Source: an uncultured Bacteroides sp. (lineage in GTDB: Bacteria; Bacteroidota; Bacteroidia; Bacteroidales; Bacteroidaceae). Taken from it: a stretch of DNA of 63,461 nt. The DNA is taken from NCBI RefSeq assembly GCF_910578895.1, contig NZ_CAJTSC010000016.1, positions 1 to 63,461 of the forward strand. The letters run 5' to 3'. The notes under the pieces are model-generated. The model was not told the origin of the DNA. It did not search any database and worked only from the letters and a program-made list of their open reading frames with translations. Shown here in pieces: positions 26,726 to 35,742 of this stretch (positions are counted from its first letter, which is position 1; each line of letters begins with the position of its first letter). Both the position numbers and the translations under genes were made by a program.

Positions 26726-28264
26726 ATGGATAGACGAAACTTTTTACGAACCGGCGGTATGGCGGTTCTCGGTTCATTGGCAATGCCTTCGCTGGCAATG
26801 CCGGAGTCTGTGCGCGGAGCATTGGGCGGGGCGGATAGCAAAACTGCCGTGGCTGCTGCCATCAACCATTTTGGCGTGACGGAAGCCGATTTAAGGAAAG
26901 TGATGGCTGCCGCTTTGGAGAAAGGCGGCGACTATGCGGACCTCTACTTTGAGCACACGTTCAACAACAGTGTGAGCCTGACGGACGGCAAGGTGAATAA
27001 TTGCGGCTCCAATATCGATTTCGGTATGGGAGTGCGCGTGCTTGCCGGAGACCAGAGCGGCTATGCATACGTGGAAGGCGTCACGCTGGAAGAAATGTTG
27101 CGTGCCGCCCGCACCGCTGCCCGCATCGCCTCTTCGGGCAAGAAGGTGAAACCTGTGGCACTGAAGGAACAGGCGATTGCCCGGAACCGCTATACCGTGA
27201 CCACTCCGTGGGAAGATATAAGCGTAAAGGAGAAGATACCTTATCTGGAGAAGCTGAATGAGAAAATCTTTGCCTTGGACAACCGTGTGCGTAAGGTGCA
27301 GGCATATCTGCAAGACAGCACGTCGCATGTGCTGTTTTGTAATTCCGAGGGCATCAGCTACTACGATTATCGCCCGATGGTCTCTTTCATGGCGGTCTGC
27401 ATCATGGAGGAGAACGGCAAAATGGAAAACGGCTATGCCGGCAGGTCCTATCGCAGAGGTTTCGAGTTTATGACGGACGACATTGTAGACGTGGTTGCCC
27501 GCGAAGTGGTGGACCGGACAGCCGTCATGTTCAAGGCTATCAAGCCCAAAGGCGGTGAAATGCCTGTCGTAATGGGTGCGGGCGGTTCGGGTATCCTGTT
27601 GCACGAGGCTATCGGACACGCTTTTGAGGCTGACTTCAACCGTAAGGACATTTCCATATTCTCCGGACAGCTGAATAAGAAGGTATGCAACGAGCATATC
27701 AATGTGGTGGACGACGGTACCATTCCTTTCAATCGCGGCTCCGTGAATTTCGATGATGAGGGCGTGGAGGGGCAGAAGACGTACATCATCCGCAACGGTG
27801 TGCTCACCAGCTACCTGCACGACCGTATCAGTGCCAAGTACTACGGTGTAAATCCTACCGGAAACGGTCGTCGCGACACCTTCCGCAACCTGCCTATCCC
27901 TCGCATGCGTGCCACGTACATGGAAGCCGGAGACATGAAGGAAGCGGATATCATCTCTACCGTGAAGAAGGGTATTTTTGTGGACACGTTCACCAACGGC
28001 CAGGTGCAGATTGGTGCCGGTGACTTTACGTTCTTTGTGAAGTCCGGTTACCTGATTGAGGACGGCAAACTGACGCAGCCCGTCAAGGACATCAACATCA
28101 TAGGCAACGGTCCGAAGGCGCTGGCAGATATCACAATGGTTGCCAACAATGAAAAAATCGACAACGGCACATGGACTTGCGGCAAGGACGGGCAATCTTG
28201 TCCGGTGACATGCGGCATGCCGTCGGCATTGGTCAGCAAACTGACGGTAGGTGGAGAAAGTTAA
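26726..28264 (+). CDS. tldD: TldD-family metallopeptidase with twin-arginine-like leader
   Basis: TldD and its partner TldE form a zinc protease that in E. coli matures microcin B17 and degrades CcdA. The 512-residue protein contains the zinc motif HEAIGHAFEAD (His293, His298). It starts with RRNFLRTGG and a hydrophobic stretch, a twin-arginine-type signal, which is unexpected for a protein that pairs with a cytoplasmic partner. The pairing gene follows 18 bases after the stop. Three 22-bp-period palindromes precede it. Confidence 0.9.
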   Translation: MDRRNFLRTGGMAVLGSLAMPSLAMPESVRGALGGADSKTAVAAAINHFGVTEADLRKVMAAALEKGGDYADLYFEHTFNNSVSLTDGKVNNCGSNIDFGMGVRVLAGDQSGYAYVEGVTLEEMLRAARTAARIASSGKKVKPVALKEQAIARNRYTVTTPWEDISVKEKIPYLEKLNEKIFALDNRVRKVQAYLQDSTSHVLFCNSEGISYYDYRPMVSFMAVCIMEENGKMENGYAGRSYRRGFEFMTDDIVDVVAREVVDRTAVMFKAIKPKGGEMPVVMGAGGSGILLHEAIGHAFEADFNRKDISIFSGQLNKKVCNEHINVVDDGTIPFNRGSVNFDDEGVEGQKTYIIRNGVLTSYLHDRISAKYYGVNPTGNGRRDTFRNLPIPRMRATYMEAGDMKEADIISTVKKGIFVDTFTNGQVQIGAGDFTFFVKSGYLIEDGKLTQPVKDINIIGNGPKALADITMVANNEKIDNGTWTCGKDGQSCPVTCGMPSALVSKLTVGGES

Positions 28265-28282
28265 ATTCAATTGCATAAAGAA

Positions 28283-29602
28283 ATGATTACAGACAATAAT
28301 AAGAAACTGGCACAATGGGCAATGGATTATGCCCTGAAGAACGGATGCCAGGCAGCGCAGCTGGCGCTGTATTCCAATTCCAACGCTTCGTTCGAACTGC
28401 GTGATGCCAAAATGGACCGGTTGCAGCAGGCATCGGAGAGCGGGCTCAGCATCAGCCTGTATGTAGACGGCAGGTACGGTTCTTACTCAACCAACCGGTT
28501 GGACAAGAAAGAGTTGGAGTCGTTTATAAAGAACGGTATCGAGTCCACGCGTTACCTGGCTGTGGACGAGGCACGCGTATTGCCCGATGCTTCCCGCTAC
28601 TACAAGGGCGGAAAGCCGGATTTGCAACTGTTCGACAAACGTTTCGAGAGTATCAATCCGGACGATAAGGTAGCCGTTGCGCGTGCCGCCGCCGAAGAGG
28701 TTTTGGGCAAGGACAGCCGCATCATATCCGTAAGCACGTCGTATGGTGACGGTGAGAGTTCTTCTTACCGCCTGGCAAGCAACGGCTTCGAAGGGGAATC
28801 CAAGTCTACTTGGTTTTCGGTCTCTGCCGATGTGGCATTGCGGGGCGAGGGAGAGGCGCGCCCGTCTTCCTATTGGTACGAGTCGGCGCTGTTCTACGAC
28901 AAACTGGTGAAGTCGGGGATAGGCACGAAAGCGCTGGAACGCGTGTTGCGGAAACTCGGGCAGAAGAAGGCGGCTTCCGGTAAATACACGATGGTGGTAG
29001 ACCCTATGAATGCGGGCAATTTGCTTAATCCGTTGCTCGGTGCGTTATATGGTTCCGCATTGCAGCAGAAGAACTCGTTCCTGCTGGACAAACTGAATAC
29101 GAAAGTCGGTGCGGATTTGCTGAACCTTATGGACGAGCCTCACATAATAGGTGCAAGGGGTGCCCGTTATTTCGATAACGAAGGGGTGGCTACGGAACCG
29201 CGTCCCATATTTGAGGGCGGAGTGCTGAAAACATACTTTATCGGTACTTACAATGCCAAGAAAATGGGAGTGGAACCCACAGTCAATTCTCCTTCCCTGC
29301 TGATACTCAAACCGGGAAACAAGGATTTGGACGGTCTGGTGGCAGATGTGCGGAAAGGCATCCTGGTTACGGGATTTAACGGTGGCAATTGCAACAGCAG
29401 CACCGGCGATTTCTCTTACGGCATCGAGGGCTTCCTGATTGAGGACGGCAAACTGACACAGCCGGTCAGCGAGATGAACGTTACGGGCAATATGATCACG
29501 CTCTGGGCGTCTTTGGCGGCTGTGGGCAACGATGCCCGTATCACCTCGTCCTGGCGTATTCCCTCGTTGGTGTTCGAGGGTGTGGACTTCACCGGATTGT
29601 AA
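28283..29602 (+). CDS. tldE: TldE/PmbA-family partner protein
   Basis: This protein of about 439 residues belongs to the same superfamily as TldD but lacks HExxxH, as expected for the non-catalytic TldE/PmbA subunit. Typical segments are ASESGLSISLYVDGRYGSY near 50 and GNCNSSTGDFSYGIEGFLIEDGK near 375-395. There is no signal peptide. ATG 28283 is preferred over an upstream TTG. It converges on the GNAT gene with eight bases between stops. Confidence 0.9.
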   Translation: MITDNNKKLAQWAMDYALKNGCQAAQLALYSNSNASFELRDAKMDRLQQASESGLSISLYVDGRYGSYSTNRLDKKELESFIKNGIESTRYLAVDEARVLPDASRYYKGGKPDLQLFDKRFESINPDDKVAVARAAAEEVLGKDSRIISVSTSYGDGESSSYRLASNGFEGESKSTWFSVSADVALRGEGEARPSSYWYESALFYDKLVKSGIGTKALERVLRKLGQKKAASGKYTMVVDPMNAGNLLNPLLGALYGSALQQKNSFLLDKLNTKVGADLLNLMDEPHIIGARGARYFDNEGVATEPRPIFEGGVLKTYFIGTYNAKKMGVEPTVNSPSLLILKPGNKDLDGLVADVRKGILVTGFNGGNCNSSTGDFSYGIEGFLIEDGKLTQPVSEMNVTGNMITLWASLAAVGNDARITSSWRIPSLVFEGVDFTGL

Positions 29603-29610
29603 AGTAACTG

Positions 29611-30627
29611 TTAATTCAGCATCAGGCTCATGTAGGGGCTTGACGGTGATAATATCTTTTCGGCAAGTTCGCCGATAGTGAGTGCCAAGTGGCTGCCCGG
29701 CAGACGCTTGGCACTGTTCATACATATACCGTTGCTCAAGTAGTAATAGCCGTTGTTGGTGCTGATTTGCCGGTCTGTAAGGGCGATATTCATTTCCTGT
29801 TCCGGATGTTCGGCGGCATAGAGCTGCAATATCGCTTTGGCGTTGAGGATGCGTGCCATGCCCAATGCCTGTGTGTCCGGACCGGTGGCGGGCGGGGCGA
29901 TAACCCGGATGGACGGAATGCCTAATTGCCGGCAAATACGTTGCAATAACAGCGAACGCATGCCGGGTGTGTCCGCAACGGCTTCTCCCGCATGCCAGGT
30001 GTTGTCTGCTGCCGGATATACAACGGCTAAAGCCGTAATCCTGTCGCCTTGGCTGAGGGTATAGACGCATCCTTTGCTCAGTTGCAAATCGGCAAGGATT
30101 ACCTGGAAGTCCGTTGCCGTGTGCTGGATGCAATAAGGGCGCTCGCGCAGTTTCCGGTTTAAATAGCGGTAGGTTTCTTCTTGATAGACGTCCGTCTTGT
30201 TCAAGGCAACCGTGTCGTGGATGCCGGCTGTTTCCGAAACCGTAAAAGTGGTTGGGGCATACTTGAATACGGGCGCATAGCCTGCATCGGCATAATATCC
30301 GAACAACCGTGGCTCTGCCGGGATGAGGGTGGAAACCGCCATGCCGTTGTGCAGCATGCGGGCAAAGGCTTGCGACAGCAGTTCGCGCATGACTCCACGG
30401 TTGCGGTAATCGGGATGCGTGCAGGCTCCCGATATGTAGCCGGTCTTGATTTCTTGCGTGCCGAACGTCATGGGATAAGGCAGCATTTGCAGGGCGGCAA
30501 TCACTTCATCGCCGCTTTGGATGGCGATGTTGACATCGTTGCTGTAGCGCAAGCGGAAATACATGTCCGTAAATTCGTCACTGTCGTCAAAGCACAGTTT
30601 CCATAAATTCTTTACCTTTTCCTGCAT
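29611..30627 (-). CDS. GNAT-family N-acetyltransferase with SCP2-like tail
   Basis: This enzyme of about 338 residues has the acetyl-CoA loop HPDYRNRGVM (71-80) and a C-terminal segment (LTIGELAEKILSPSSPY) resembling the sterol-carrier-like domain of Eis-type acetyltransferases. Substrate is unknown. The ATG at 30627 (MQEKVKNLWKL) is more likely than the one five codons upstream. A DUF2156 gene lies 99 bases upstream on the same strand (30727-31641), so the two may share a transcript. Confidence 0.85.
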   Translation of the reverse strand: MQEKVKNLWKLCFDDSDEFTDMYFRLRYSNDVNIAIQSGDEVIAALQMLPYPMTFGTQEIKTGYISGACTHPDYRNRGVMRELLSQAFARMLHNGMAVSTLIPAEPRLFGYYADAGYAPVFKYAPTTFTVSETAGIHDTVALNKTDVYQEETYRYLNRKLRERPYCIQHTATDFQVILADLQLSKGCVYTLSQGDRITALAVVYPAADNTWHAGEAVADTPGMRSLLLQRICRQLGIPSIRVIAPPATGPDTQALGMARILNAKAILQLYAAEHPEQEMNIALTDRQISTNNGYYYLSNGICMNSAKRLPGSHLALTIGELAEKILSPSSPYMSLMLN

Positions 30628-30726
30628 CGTCTTACCTCGCATTATTGTTTTTGTACGCTTTGTTGCTTTTGTGCGCTTTCTTTCTTTATTTAAAAGGACA
30701 CTCTCCGTCGTTCGCCATTTGTCCGT

Positions 30727-31641
30727 TTACCATTTGATGGCCTCCACCGGTTGCTCTTTCAGGCAAGCGATGTATTTTTCCAGGATAATGGCGGGCTGGT
30801 AAGAGAGTTTCGCTTTCCGCAATCCTTCGATGCCCAAATCTTCTTCCCGGTTGATATAGGTGTATTGTTCGGGAATGTGGTTGGCAAATTCATAATTGAT
30901 CATGGCGTATGCGCCGTCTATGCGGGTGTCGGCTTTCTCTACATGTATTCCGAACGTATCCCGGTTGATAGGCATGCCGAATGTGAAAGCCGCAATCTTG
31001 CCCTCTACATGGAGAATGCCGCCCGTCAGTCCCAACGCATCGAAATTGTGCAAGGCGTATATCAGTGCGCGGCGTTCGTTGCCTGTGCCTTCGTGCTGGT
31101 CGCATTTGTTGGCTTTACACCATTCCGCTTCCAGGTCAAGGCATTCTTGGATACGGTCGGCTGTAATCGGGGTATATTCGTACCGGTAAGTCTTTTTGAA
31201 TTTGTTGATATGGTTTCGTTTTGCCTGGAACCTCTTGCCGGACAGGGTGGCAAGGTCCGAGCGCAGGTATATATAGTCGGCATAGTCCCGGTCTGCTGTA
31301 AAACGGAACCTGCCGGGCATGAAGGTTTCCAGCTTGGAACACATTTCGTCACAGATGCCCAGCAGGCAGAAAGGCGCTCCTTCGCGGTTGGCATCTTCTG
31401 CCAGCGCATCCAGCACGTTGTTTAAATGGCCGTTGCCCACGGGCATCATGTATACAAGTTCTCCGTCTGCCCAGAATTTCAATAACAGGAAACCGTCCAT
31501 GACGGCAAACTTCGTGTTGTATAGGAAGCGCCAGCTGCACAGGTTGGAGAACGAAAGGTCGCAGTTCCGTTGCGGGCTGTTCAGGGTGAGGGAAGTAATA
31601 AGTTCTTTGTCTGTAAGTTCGATATCTTTGAATGAAATCAT
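30727..31641 (-). CDS. DUF2156 (phosphatidylglycerol lysyltransferase-like C domain) protein
   Basis: The 304-residue protein has the two GNAT-like halves of DUF2156, with landmarks LATLSGKRFQAKRNHINKF and LGIEGLRKAKLSYQPA. The same fold in MprF transfers amino acids to lipids, but no membrane part is present here, so the soluble protein may act on another acceptor. It lies upstream of the GNAT gene on the same strand. Confidence 0.85.
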   Translation of the reverse strand: MISFKDIELTDKELITSLTLNSPQRNCDLSFSNLCSWRFLYNTKFAVMDGFLLLKFWADGELVYMMPVGNGHLNNVLDALAEDANREGAPFCLLGICDEMCSKLETFMPGRFRFTADRDYADYIYLRSDLATLSGKRFQAKRNHINKFKKTYRYEYTPITADRIQECLDLEAEWCKANKCDQHEGTGNERRALIYALHNFDALGLTGGILHVEGKIAAFTFGMPINRDTFGIHVEKADTRIDGAYAMINYEFANHIPEQYTYINREEDLGIEGLRKAKLSYQPAIILEKYIACLKEQPVEAIKW

Positions 31642-31692
31642 AAATCGTTTCTATTGGTTTAGGAATATAATAACAAAAACGGGGGGATTTTG

Positions 31693-32388
31693 TTAGAGTA
31701 GTCCTAACAGTCGTAAGATGGTGGGGGTTAATAACGCGGTGAAAATCCCGTTCAGTGTCAGCCCCAGACCGGCAAACGCACCGTATTTGCTGCTGACGTC
31801 CATTGCGGTGGATGTGCCGACCGCATGGGCGGCGGTGCCCAATGAGAGCCCTTGCGCCATGGGACTGCCGATATGGGTCAATTGCATTGCCTTGAAGCCG
31901 AATATCCCGCCCAGCAACCCTACGCATACCACCACGGCGGCGGTCAGTGCGGGGATGCCGCCTATCGATTTCGTCACTTCCATGGCTATCGGGGTAGTGA
32001 CGGATTTGGGAGCAAGCGAATAGACAATCTCGTCGGAAGCGCCCATCAGCTTGGCTATCAGGACCACGGAAATGACACCTACGATACATCCTGCCAATTG
32101 TGAAAGCAGGATAGGCAGCAGTTGCTTCTTGATGGTCTCCAGTTGCAGGTACAGGGGGACGCCCAGTGCCACCACTGCCGGCTTCAGCCAAAATTCAATC
32201 AGGTGCCCGCCTTTGTGATAAGTCTCGTAACTGATATCCGTCATTTTCAGGAAAATGATGAGCAGGGCGATAGTCAGCAGGATGGGATTAAGCAGCATTA
32301 TTCCCGTTCTCTTCTGGAGAAGTTTGGCTAAGAAGAATATCCCGAACGTGATAGCCAGCAGGAAAAATTCGTTTTCTAAGAAGTTCAT
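31693..32388 (-). CDS. lrgB: LrgB-family membrane protein
   Basis: This 231-residue protein has about six or seven membrane segments and the LrgB hallmark LAPKSVTTPIAMEVTKSIGG followed by GTAAHAVGTSTAMD. LrgA/LrgB pairs affect autolysis in Staphylococcus, and plant and Bacillus homologues (PLGG1, PftAB) transport glycolate or pyruvate. Its start overlaps the lrgA stop by four bases, so translation is coupled. Confidence 0.93.
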   Translation of the reverse strand: MNFLENEFFLLAITFGIFFLAKLLQKRTGIMLLNPILLTIALLIIFLKMTDISYETYHKGGHLIEFWLKPAVVALGVPLYLQLETIKKQLLPILLSQLAGCIVGVISVVLIAKLMGASDEIVYSLAPKSVTTPIAMEVTKSIGGIPALTAAVVVCVGLLGGIFGFKAMQLTHIGSPMAQGLSLGTAAHAVGTSTAMDVSSKYGAFAGLGLTLNGIFTALLTPTILRLLGLL

Positions 32389-32723
32389 TTGATTTTACGT
32401 GTTAATTGGTGAACCCAACCTGTCACCACCAATACCAGCAGTGTACTGGCTGTTGAGGCGATGACGATAGGCAAGAACTCGGCAGCGATAATGTCGAAAT
32501 AAAGCATAAGGGCTACGCCGGGCGGAATAAAGAAAAATCCCAGGTTGGCAACCAAGAAGTCGGACATCCCCTGCACCCAGTGCAGTTTTATCCAACCCAA
32601 TTTCAAAAAGAGGGTGAGCAGCAGCATGCCGATGATGCTTGACGGGAGTTTAACACCCGTTAAGAATACAATCAGTTCACCCAAAGCCAGACATCCGAAA
32701 AGAATGGCGCATTGACGAATCAT
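32385..32723 (-). CDS. lrgA: CidA/LrgA-family membrane protein
   Basis: This 112-residue protein has four membrane segments and the LrgA motif LPSSIIGMLLLTLFLKLGWI. It is the holin-like partner of LrgB. Proximity to pta-ackA, divergent and about 460 bases away, is notable because lrgAB/pftAB operons in other bacteria respond to pyruvate and acetate; the link here is inference. Confidence 0.9.
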   Translation of the reverse strand: MIRQCAILFGCLALGELIVFLTGVKLPSSIIGMLLLTLFLKLGWIKLHWVQGMSDFLVANLGFFFIPPGVALMLYFDIIAAEFLPIVIASTASTLLVLVVTGWVHQLTRKIK

Positions 32724-32757
32724 AATACCTGATTATTAAATGATATCTACCTGTTTG

Positions 32758-32982
32758 GAGCCTGTTTGAATCTTGCTTCAAAAAGTTCTTATCCGACCTC
32801 TTGCCAACTTCCTTTCAGTCCTCTCTTTCTCTTTTTTATTTTGTTGCATAGCCCGCTATGCTCCTCATGAAAAAGCAGGAAAATATCCTCGGAAAAGACT
32901 CTTAAAAGACTCTCAAAAGCCTATGCCGGGAATAAAAGATGTTCTGGGCAAAGCCAATGCCGGACAAGACCTGAACAGGCTC
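32758..32982. repeat. Dispersed MITE-like repeat, family II, copy E
   Basis: This 225-bp element begins GAGCCTGTTT (32758) and ends GAACAGGCTC (32982), nine-base perfect terminal inverted repeats. Inside is a perfect hairpin GCATAGCCCGCTATGC (32846-32861). The first 108 bases match 63358-63461 closely (shared ends, CTTCAAAAAGTT, CATAGCCCGCTATGCTCCT). It fills most of the gap between lrgA and pta. No gene and no target duplication are seen. Confidence 0.8.
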
Positions 32983-33098
32983 TGAAATATTGAAAACGGT
33001 GCAAAGTTAGCTATTTGGAGCGAGGAACTGTTCAATGAAGCATCTGTTAGTGTTAAATATTATAATAATTCTTGTTTGGCATAGAAAAACCCTCTGAA

Positions 33099-33133
33099 TT
33101 GCAATGTGTATATTGCAAAATTGTGTACTTTTG
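33099..33133 (+). promoter_or_regulatory. pta promoter with overlapping 20-bp dyad
   Basis: TACTTTTG (33126-33133) is a perfect -7 element, 49 bases before the pta start. The dyad TTGCAAT-N6-ATTGCAA (33099-33118) covers the place of the -33 element; a TTGC lies at its left edge, with spacing a few bases longer than usual. The arrangement suggests a regulator that blocks or assists polymerase. Confidence 0.6.
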
Positions 33134-33181
33134 CGGCGTGAATAACACAAACTACCGATCTTATACACAATTAAAAATATC

Positions 33182-34198
33182 ATGCAAAGATTAATTAACG
33201 AAATTTTAGAGCGTGCGAAAGCCGATCGCCAACGCATTGTTCTTCCCGAAGGTACGGAAGAACGCACATTGAAAGCTGCCAATCAAATTTTGACAGACGG
33301 TATTGCAGACCTTATCCTTTTGGGTAATCCTGATGAAATCAACGCTTGTGCCACGGAGTGGGGACTTGGAAATATCTCCAAGGCAACCATTATCGACCCG
33401 GAGAACAATCCGAAGCTGGAGGAGTACGCACAGTTGCTGTTCGAATTGCGTAAGAAAAAAGGCATGACTATCGAGGAAGCCCGTAAGTTGGCAACCAATC
33501 CGCTTTACCTGGGCTGCTTGATTATCAAGAACGGCGATGCCGACGGTCAGTTGGCAGGTGCTCTTAATACTACCGGTGATGTGCTTCGTCCGGCTTTGCA
33601 GATTATCAAGACTGCTCCCGGCATCACTTGTGTTTCCGGTGCGATGCTGTTGCTGACGCATGCTCCCGAATATGGTAAGAACGGTATTTTGGTGATGGGC
33701 GATGTTGCCGTTACTCCGGTGCCCGATGCTTCCCAATTGGCGCAAATCGCCGTTTGTACCGCACGCACGGCTAAGGCTGTTGCCGGTCTTGACCCGAAAG
33801 TGGCATTGCTGAGCTTCTCTACAAAGGGTTCTGCAAAGCACGAAGTGGTAGACAAAGTGGTGGAAGCTTTGAAGATTGCCAAAGAAATGGCTCCCGATAT
33901 CGCTATCGACGGCGAATTGCAGGCCGATGCCGCATTGGTTCCCGAAGTAGGTGCAAGCAAAGCTCCGGGTTCTGCCATTGCAGGTAATGCCAACGTACTG
34001 ATTGTGCCGAGCCTTGAGGTAGGTAATATCTCTTACAAACTGGTGCAGCGTTTGGGACATGCCGATGCTGTCGGTCCGATTTTGCAAGGTATTGCGCGTC
34101 CGGTGAACGACTTGTCACGCGGTTGCTCTATCGAAGACGTTTATCGTATGATTGCAATTACTGCAAACCAGGCTATTGCCGCCAAACACAATAAATAA
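33182..34198 (+). CDS. pta: Phosphate acetyltransferase
   Basis: Pta converts acetyl-CoA and phosphate to acetyl phosphate, the first step of acetate formation, which yields ATP in fermenting Bacteroides. The 338-residue length is that of the short form without the N-terminal regulatory domain. Segments IVLPEGTEERTLKAA, KNGDADGQLAGAL, APGSAIAGNANVLIVPSLEVGN and GPILQGIARPVNDLSRG are diagnostic. ackA follows 110 bases downstream. Confidence 0.97.
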   Translation: MQRLINEILERAKADRQRIVLPEGTEERTLKAANQILTDGIADLILLGNPDEINACATEWGLGNISKATIIDPENNPKLEEYAQLLFELRKKKGMTIEEARKLATNPLYLGCLIIKNGDADGQLAGALNTTGDVLRPALQIIKTAPGITCVSGAMLLLTHAPEYGKNGILVMGDVAVTPVPDASQLAQIAVCTARTAKAVAGLDPKVALLSFSTKGSAKHEVVDKVVEALKIAKEMAPDIAIDGELQADAALVPEVGASKAPGSAIAGNANVLIVPSLEVGNISYKLVQRLGHADAVGPILQGIARPVNDLSRGCSIEDVYRMIAITANQAIAAKHNK

Positions 34199-34308
34199 TT
34201 TTGAATTATGGATTATGAACCGGGAGGCTTTCCCTGTTCATAATTCATGGTTCGCGGTTCATAGTTCGGAGTTCATAATTCATAATTTATAATTCAAAAT
34301 TACATAAA
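34199..34308 (+). repeat. Short AT-rich repeats between pta and ackA
   Basis: The spacer contains iterated GTTCATAATTCAT-like words at about 34233-34300, and near its start an inverted match (ATTATGAAC ... GTTCATAAT) that can fold into a hairpin around a CGGGAGG loop. It looks like slippage-derived repeat DNA. A role in mRNA processing between the two genes is possible. Confidence 0.5.
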
Positions 34309-35505
34309 ATGAAAGTTTTAGTATTGAATTGCGGTAGCTCGTCCATCAAGTACAAACTGTTTGACATGGACCATAAAGAGGTTATCGCGCAAGGTGGTAT
34401 TGAAAAAATCGGGTTGAAGGACTCTTTTCTGAAATTGACCTTGCCCAACGGCGAGAAGAAAGTTTTGGAAAAAGACATTCCGGAGCATACGGTAGGTGTG
34501 GAGTTCATCCTGAATACACTGACCAGTGCCGAATATGGTGCAATCAAGTCGTTGGATGAAATCAATGCGGTAGGCCACCGCATGGTGCACGGCGGCGAAA
34601 AGTTCAGCGAATCCGTATTGCTGACCGAGGAAGTGCTGGAAGCGTTTACTGCCTGCAACGATTTGGCTCCGCTTCACAATCCTGCCAACTTGAAAGGTGT
34701 GAATGCCGTTTCTGCCATTCTGCCGAATGTTCCGCAAATCGGTGTGTTTGACACCGCTTTCCACCAGACAATGCCCGATTACGCATATATGTATGCCGTT
34801 CCTTACGAACTGTATGAGAAGTACGGCGTCCGTCGTTACGGCTTCCACGGAACTTCCCACCGTTATGTATCGAAGCGTGTGTGTGAGTTCCTGGGCGTAC
34901 AGCCGGAAGGAAAGAAAATCATTACCTGCCACATCGGCAACGGTGGTTCCGTTTCTGCCATCAAAGACGGCAAATGTATGGATACCAGCATGGGTCTTAC
35001 TCCGTTGGAAGGTTTGATGATGGGTACCCGCAGCGGTGATATCGATGCAGGTGCCGTTACCTTCATCATGGACAAGGAGAACCTGGATGCAACCGGCGTG
35101 TCCAACCTTCTGAACAAGAAGAGCGGCGTAATGGGCATTTTCGGTGAGTCGAGCGATATGCGCGATTTGGAGAATGCCGTAGCAGCCGGCAATCCGAGAG
35201 CTATTCTGGCGGAAAAGATGTACTTCTACCGCATTCAGAAGTATGTAGGCGCTTATGCTGCCGCGCTGGGTGGCGTGGACATCATCGTATTTACGGGCGG
35301 TGTCGGCGAGAACCAGTGCAACTGCCGCAGCGAAGTGTGTGCAGGTCTCGAATTCATGGGTGTCAAGGTCGATTTGGAAAAGAACAATATCCGTGGCGAG
35401 GAAGCTGTGGTTTCGACAGACGACTCTAAGGTGAAGGTAGTGGTTATCCCCACCGACGAGGAGCTGATGATTGCTTCTGATACAATGGCTATCTTGAACA
35501 AATAA
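34309..35505 (+). CDS. ackA: Acetate kinase
   Basis: AckA turns acetyl phosphate and ADP into acetate and ATP. The 398-residue protein starts MKVLVLNCGSSSIKYKLFD and has the acetate kinase signatures HRMVHGG, FDTAFHQTMP, GFHGTSHRYVS and FTGGVGENQ. It follows pta and is closed by a strong terminator, so pta-ackA form one unit. Confidence 0.98.
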   Translation: MKVLVLNCGSSSIKYKLFDMDHKEVIAQGGIEKIGLKDSFLKLTLPNGEKKVLEKDIPEHTVGVEFILNTLTSAEYGAIKSLDEINAVGHRMVHGGEKFSESVLLTEEVLEAFTACNDLAPLHNPANLKGVNAVSAILPNVPQIGVFDTAFHQTMPDYAYMYAVPYELYEKYGVRRYGFHGTSHRYVSKRVCEFLGVQPEGKKIITCHIGNGGSVSAIKDGKCMDTSMGLTPLEGLMMGTRSGDIDAGAVTFIMDKENLDATGVSNLLNKKSGVMGIFGESSDMRDLENAVAAGNPRAILAEKMYFYRIQKYVGAYAAALGGVDIIVFTGGVGENQCNCRSEVCAGLEFMGVKVDLEKNNIRGEEAVVSTDDSKVKVVVIPTDEELMIASDTMAILNK

Positions 35506-35529
35506 CAGCATTGAAATAAGGGTTTGATA

Positions 35530-35574
35530 AGAGTGCCGGAAGCAGCCAACGCTGTTTTCGGCACTCTCTTTTTG
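35530..35574 (+). terminator. Rho-independent terminator of pta-ackA
   Basis: AGAGTGCCG (35530-35538) pairs with CGGCACTCT (35559-35567), inner CAGC/GCTG pairs extend the stem, and CTTTTTG follows. Confidence 0.88.
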
Positions 35575-35674
35575 ATGATATCGTTCTATATGAATGAGTT
35601 AAAATCCCTATCTTTCCTCTAAAGAAAAAACATAATCTTTGTCCTGCCGGTGTGAGATTCCCACGATTTTCATT

Positions 35675-35682
35675 TATCTTTG
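35675..35682 (+). promoter_or_regulatory. Candidate -7 element of the alkaline phosphatase promoter
   Basis: TATCTTTG fits TAnnTTTG and lies 61 bases before the start codon. A weak TGTG at 35651-35654, 20 bases upstream, may be the -33 element. No Pho-box-like direct repeat is apparent. Confidence 0.5.
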
Positions 35683-35742
35683 TTTCCGCGTTAAGCAGAG
35701 ATATTGAAACAGGACAGATAATTTTTTAAATGATACAAGTTT

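Noticed and set aside
32773..32985. 70-residue reading frame between lrgA and pta
   Set aside because: It lies wholly inside the family II repeat and its translation has no family resemblance.
34318..35511. 397-residue frame opposite ackA
   Set aside because: The plus-strand frame is a full acetate kinase; the antisense frame is His- and Arg-rich with no domain, a mirror of codon bias.
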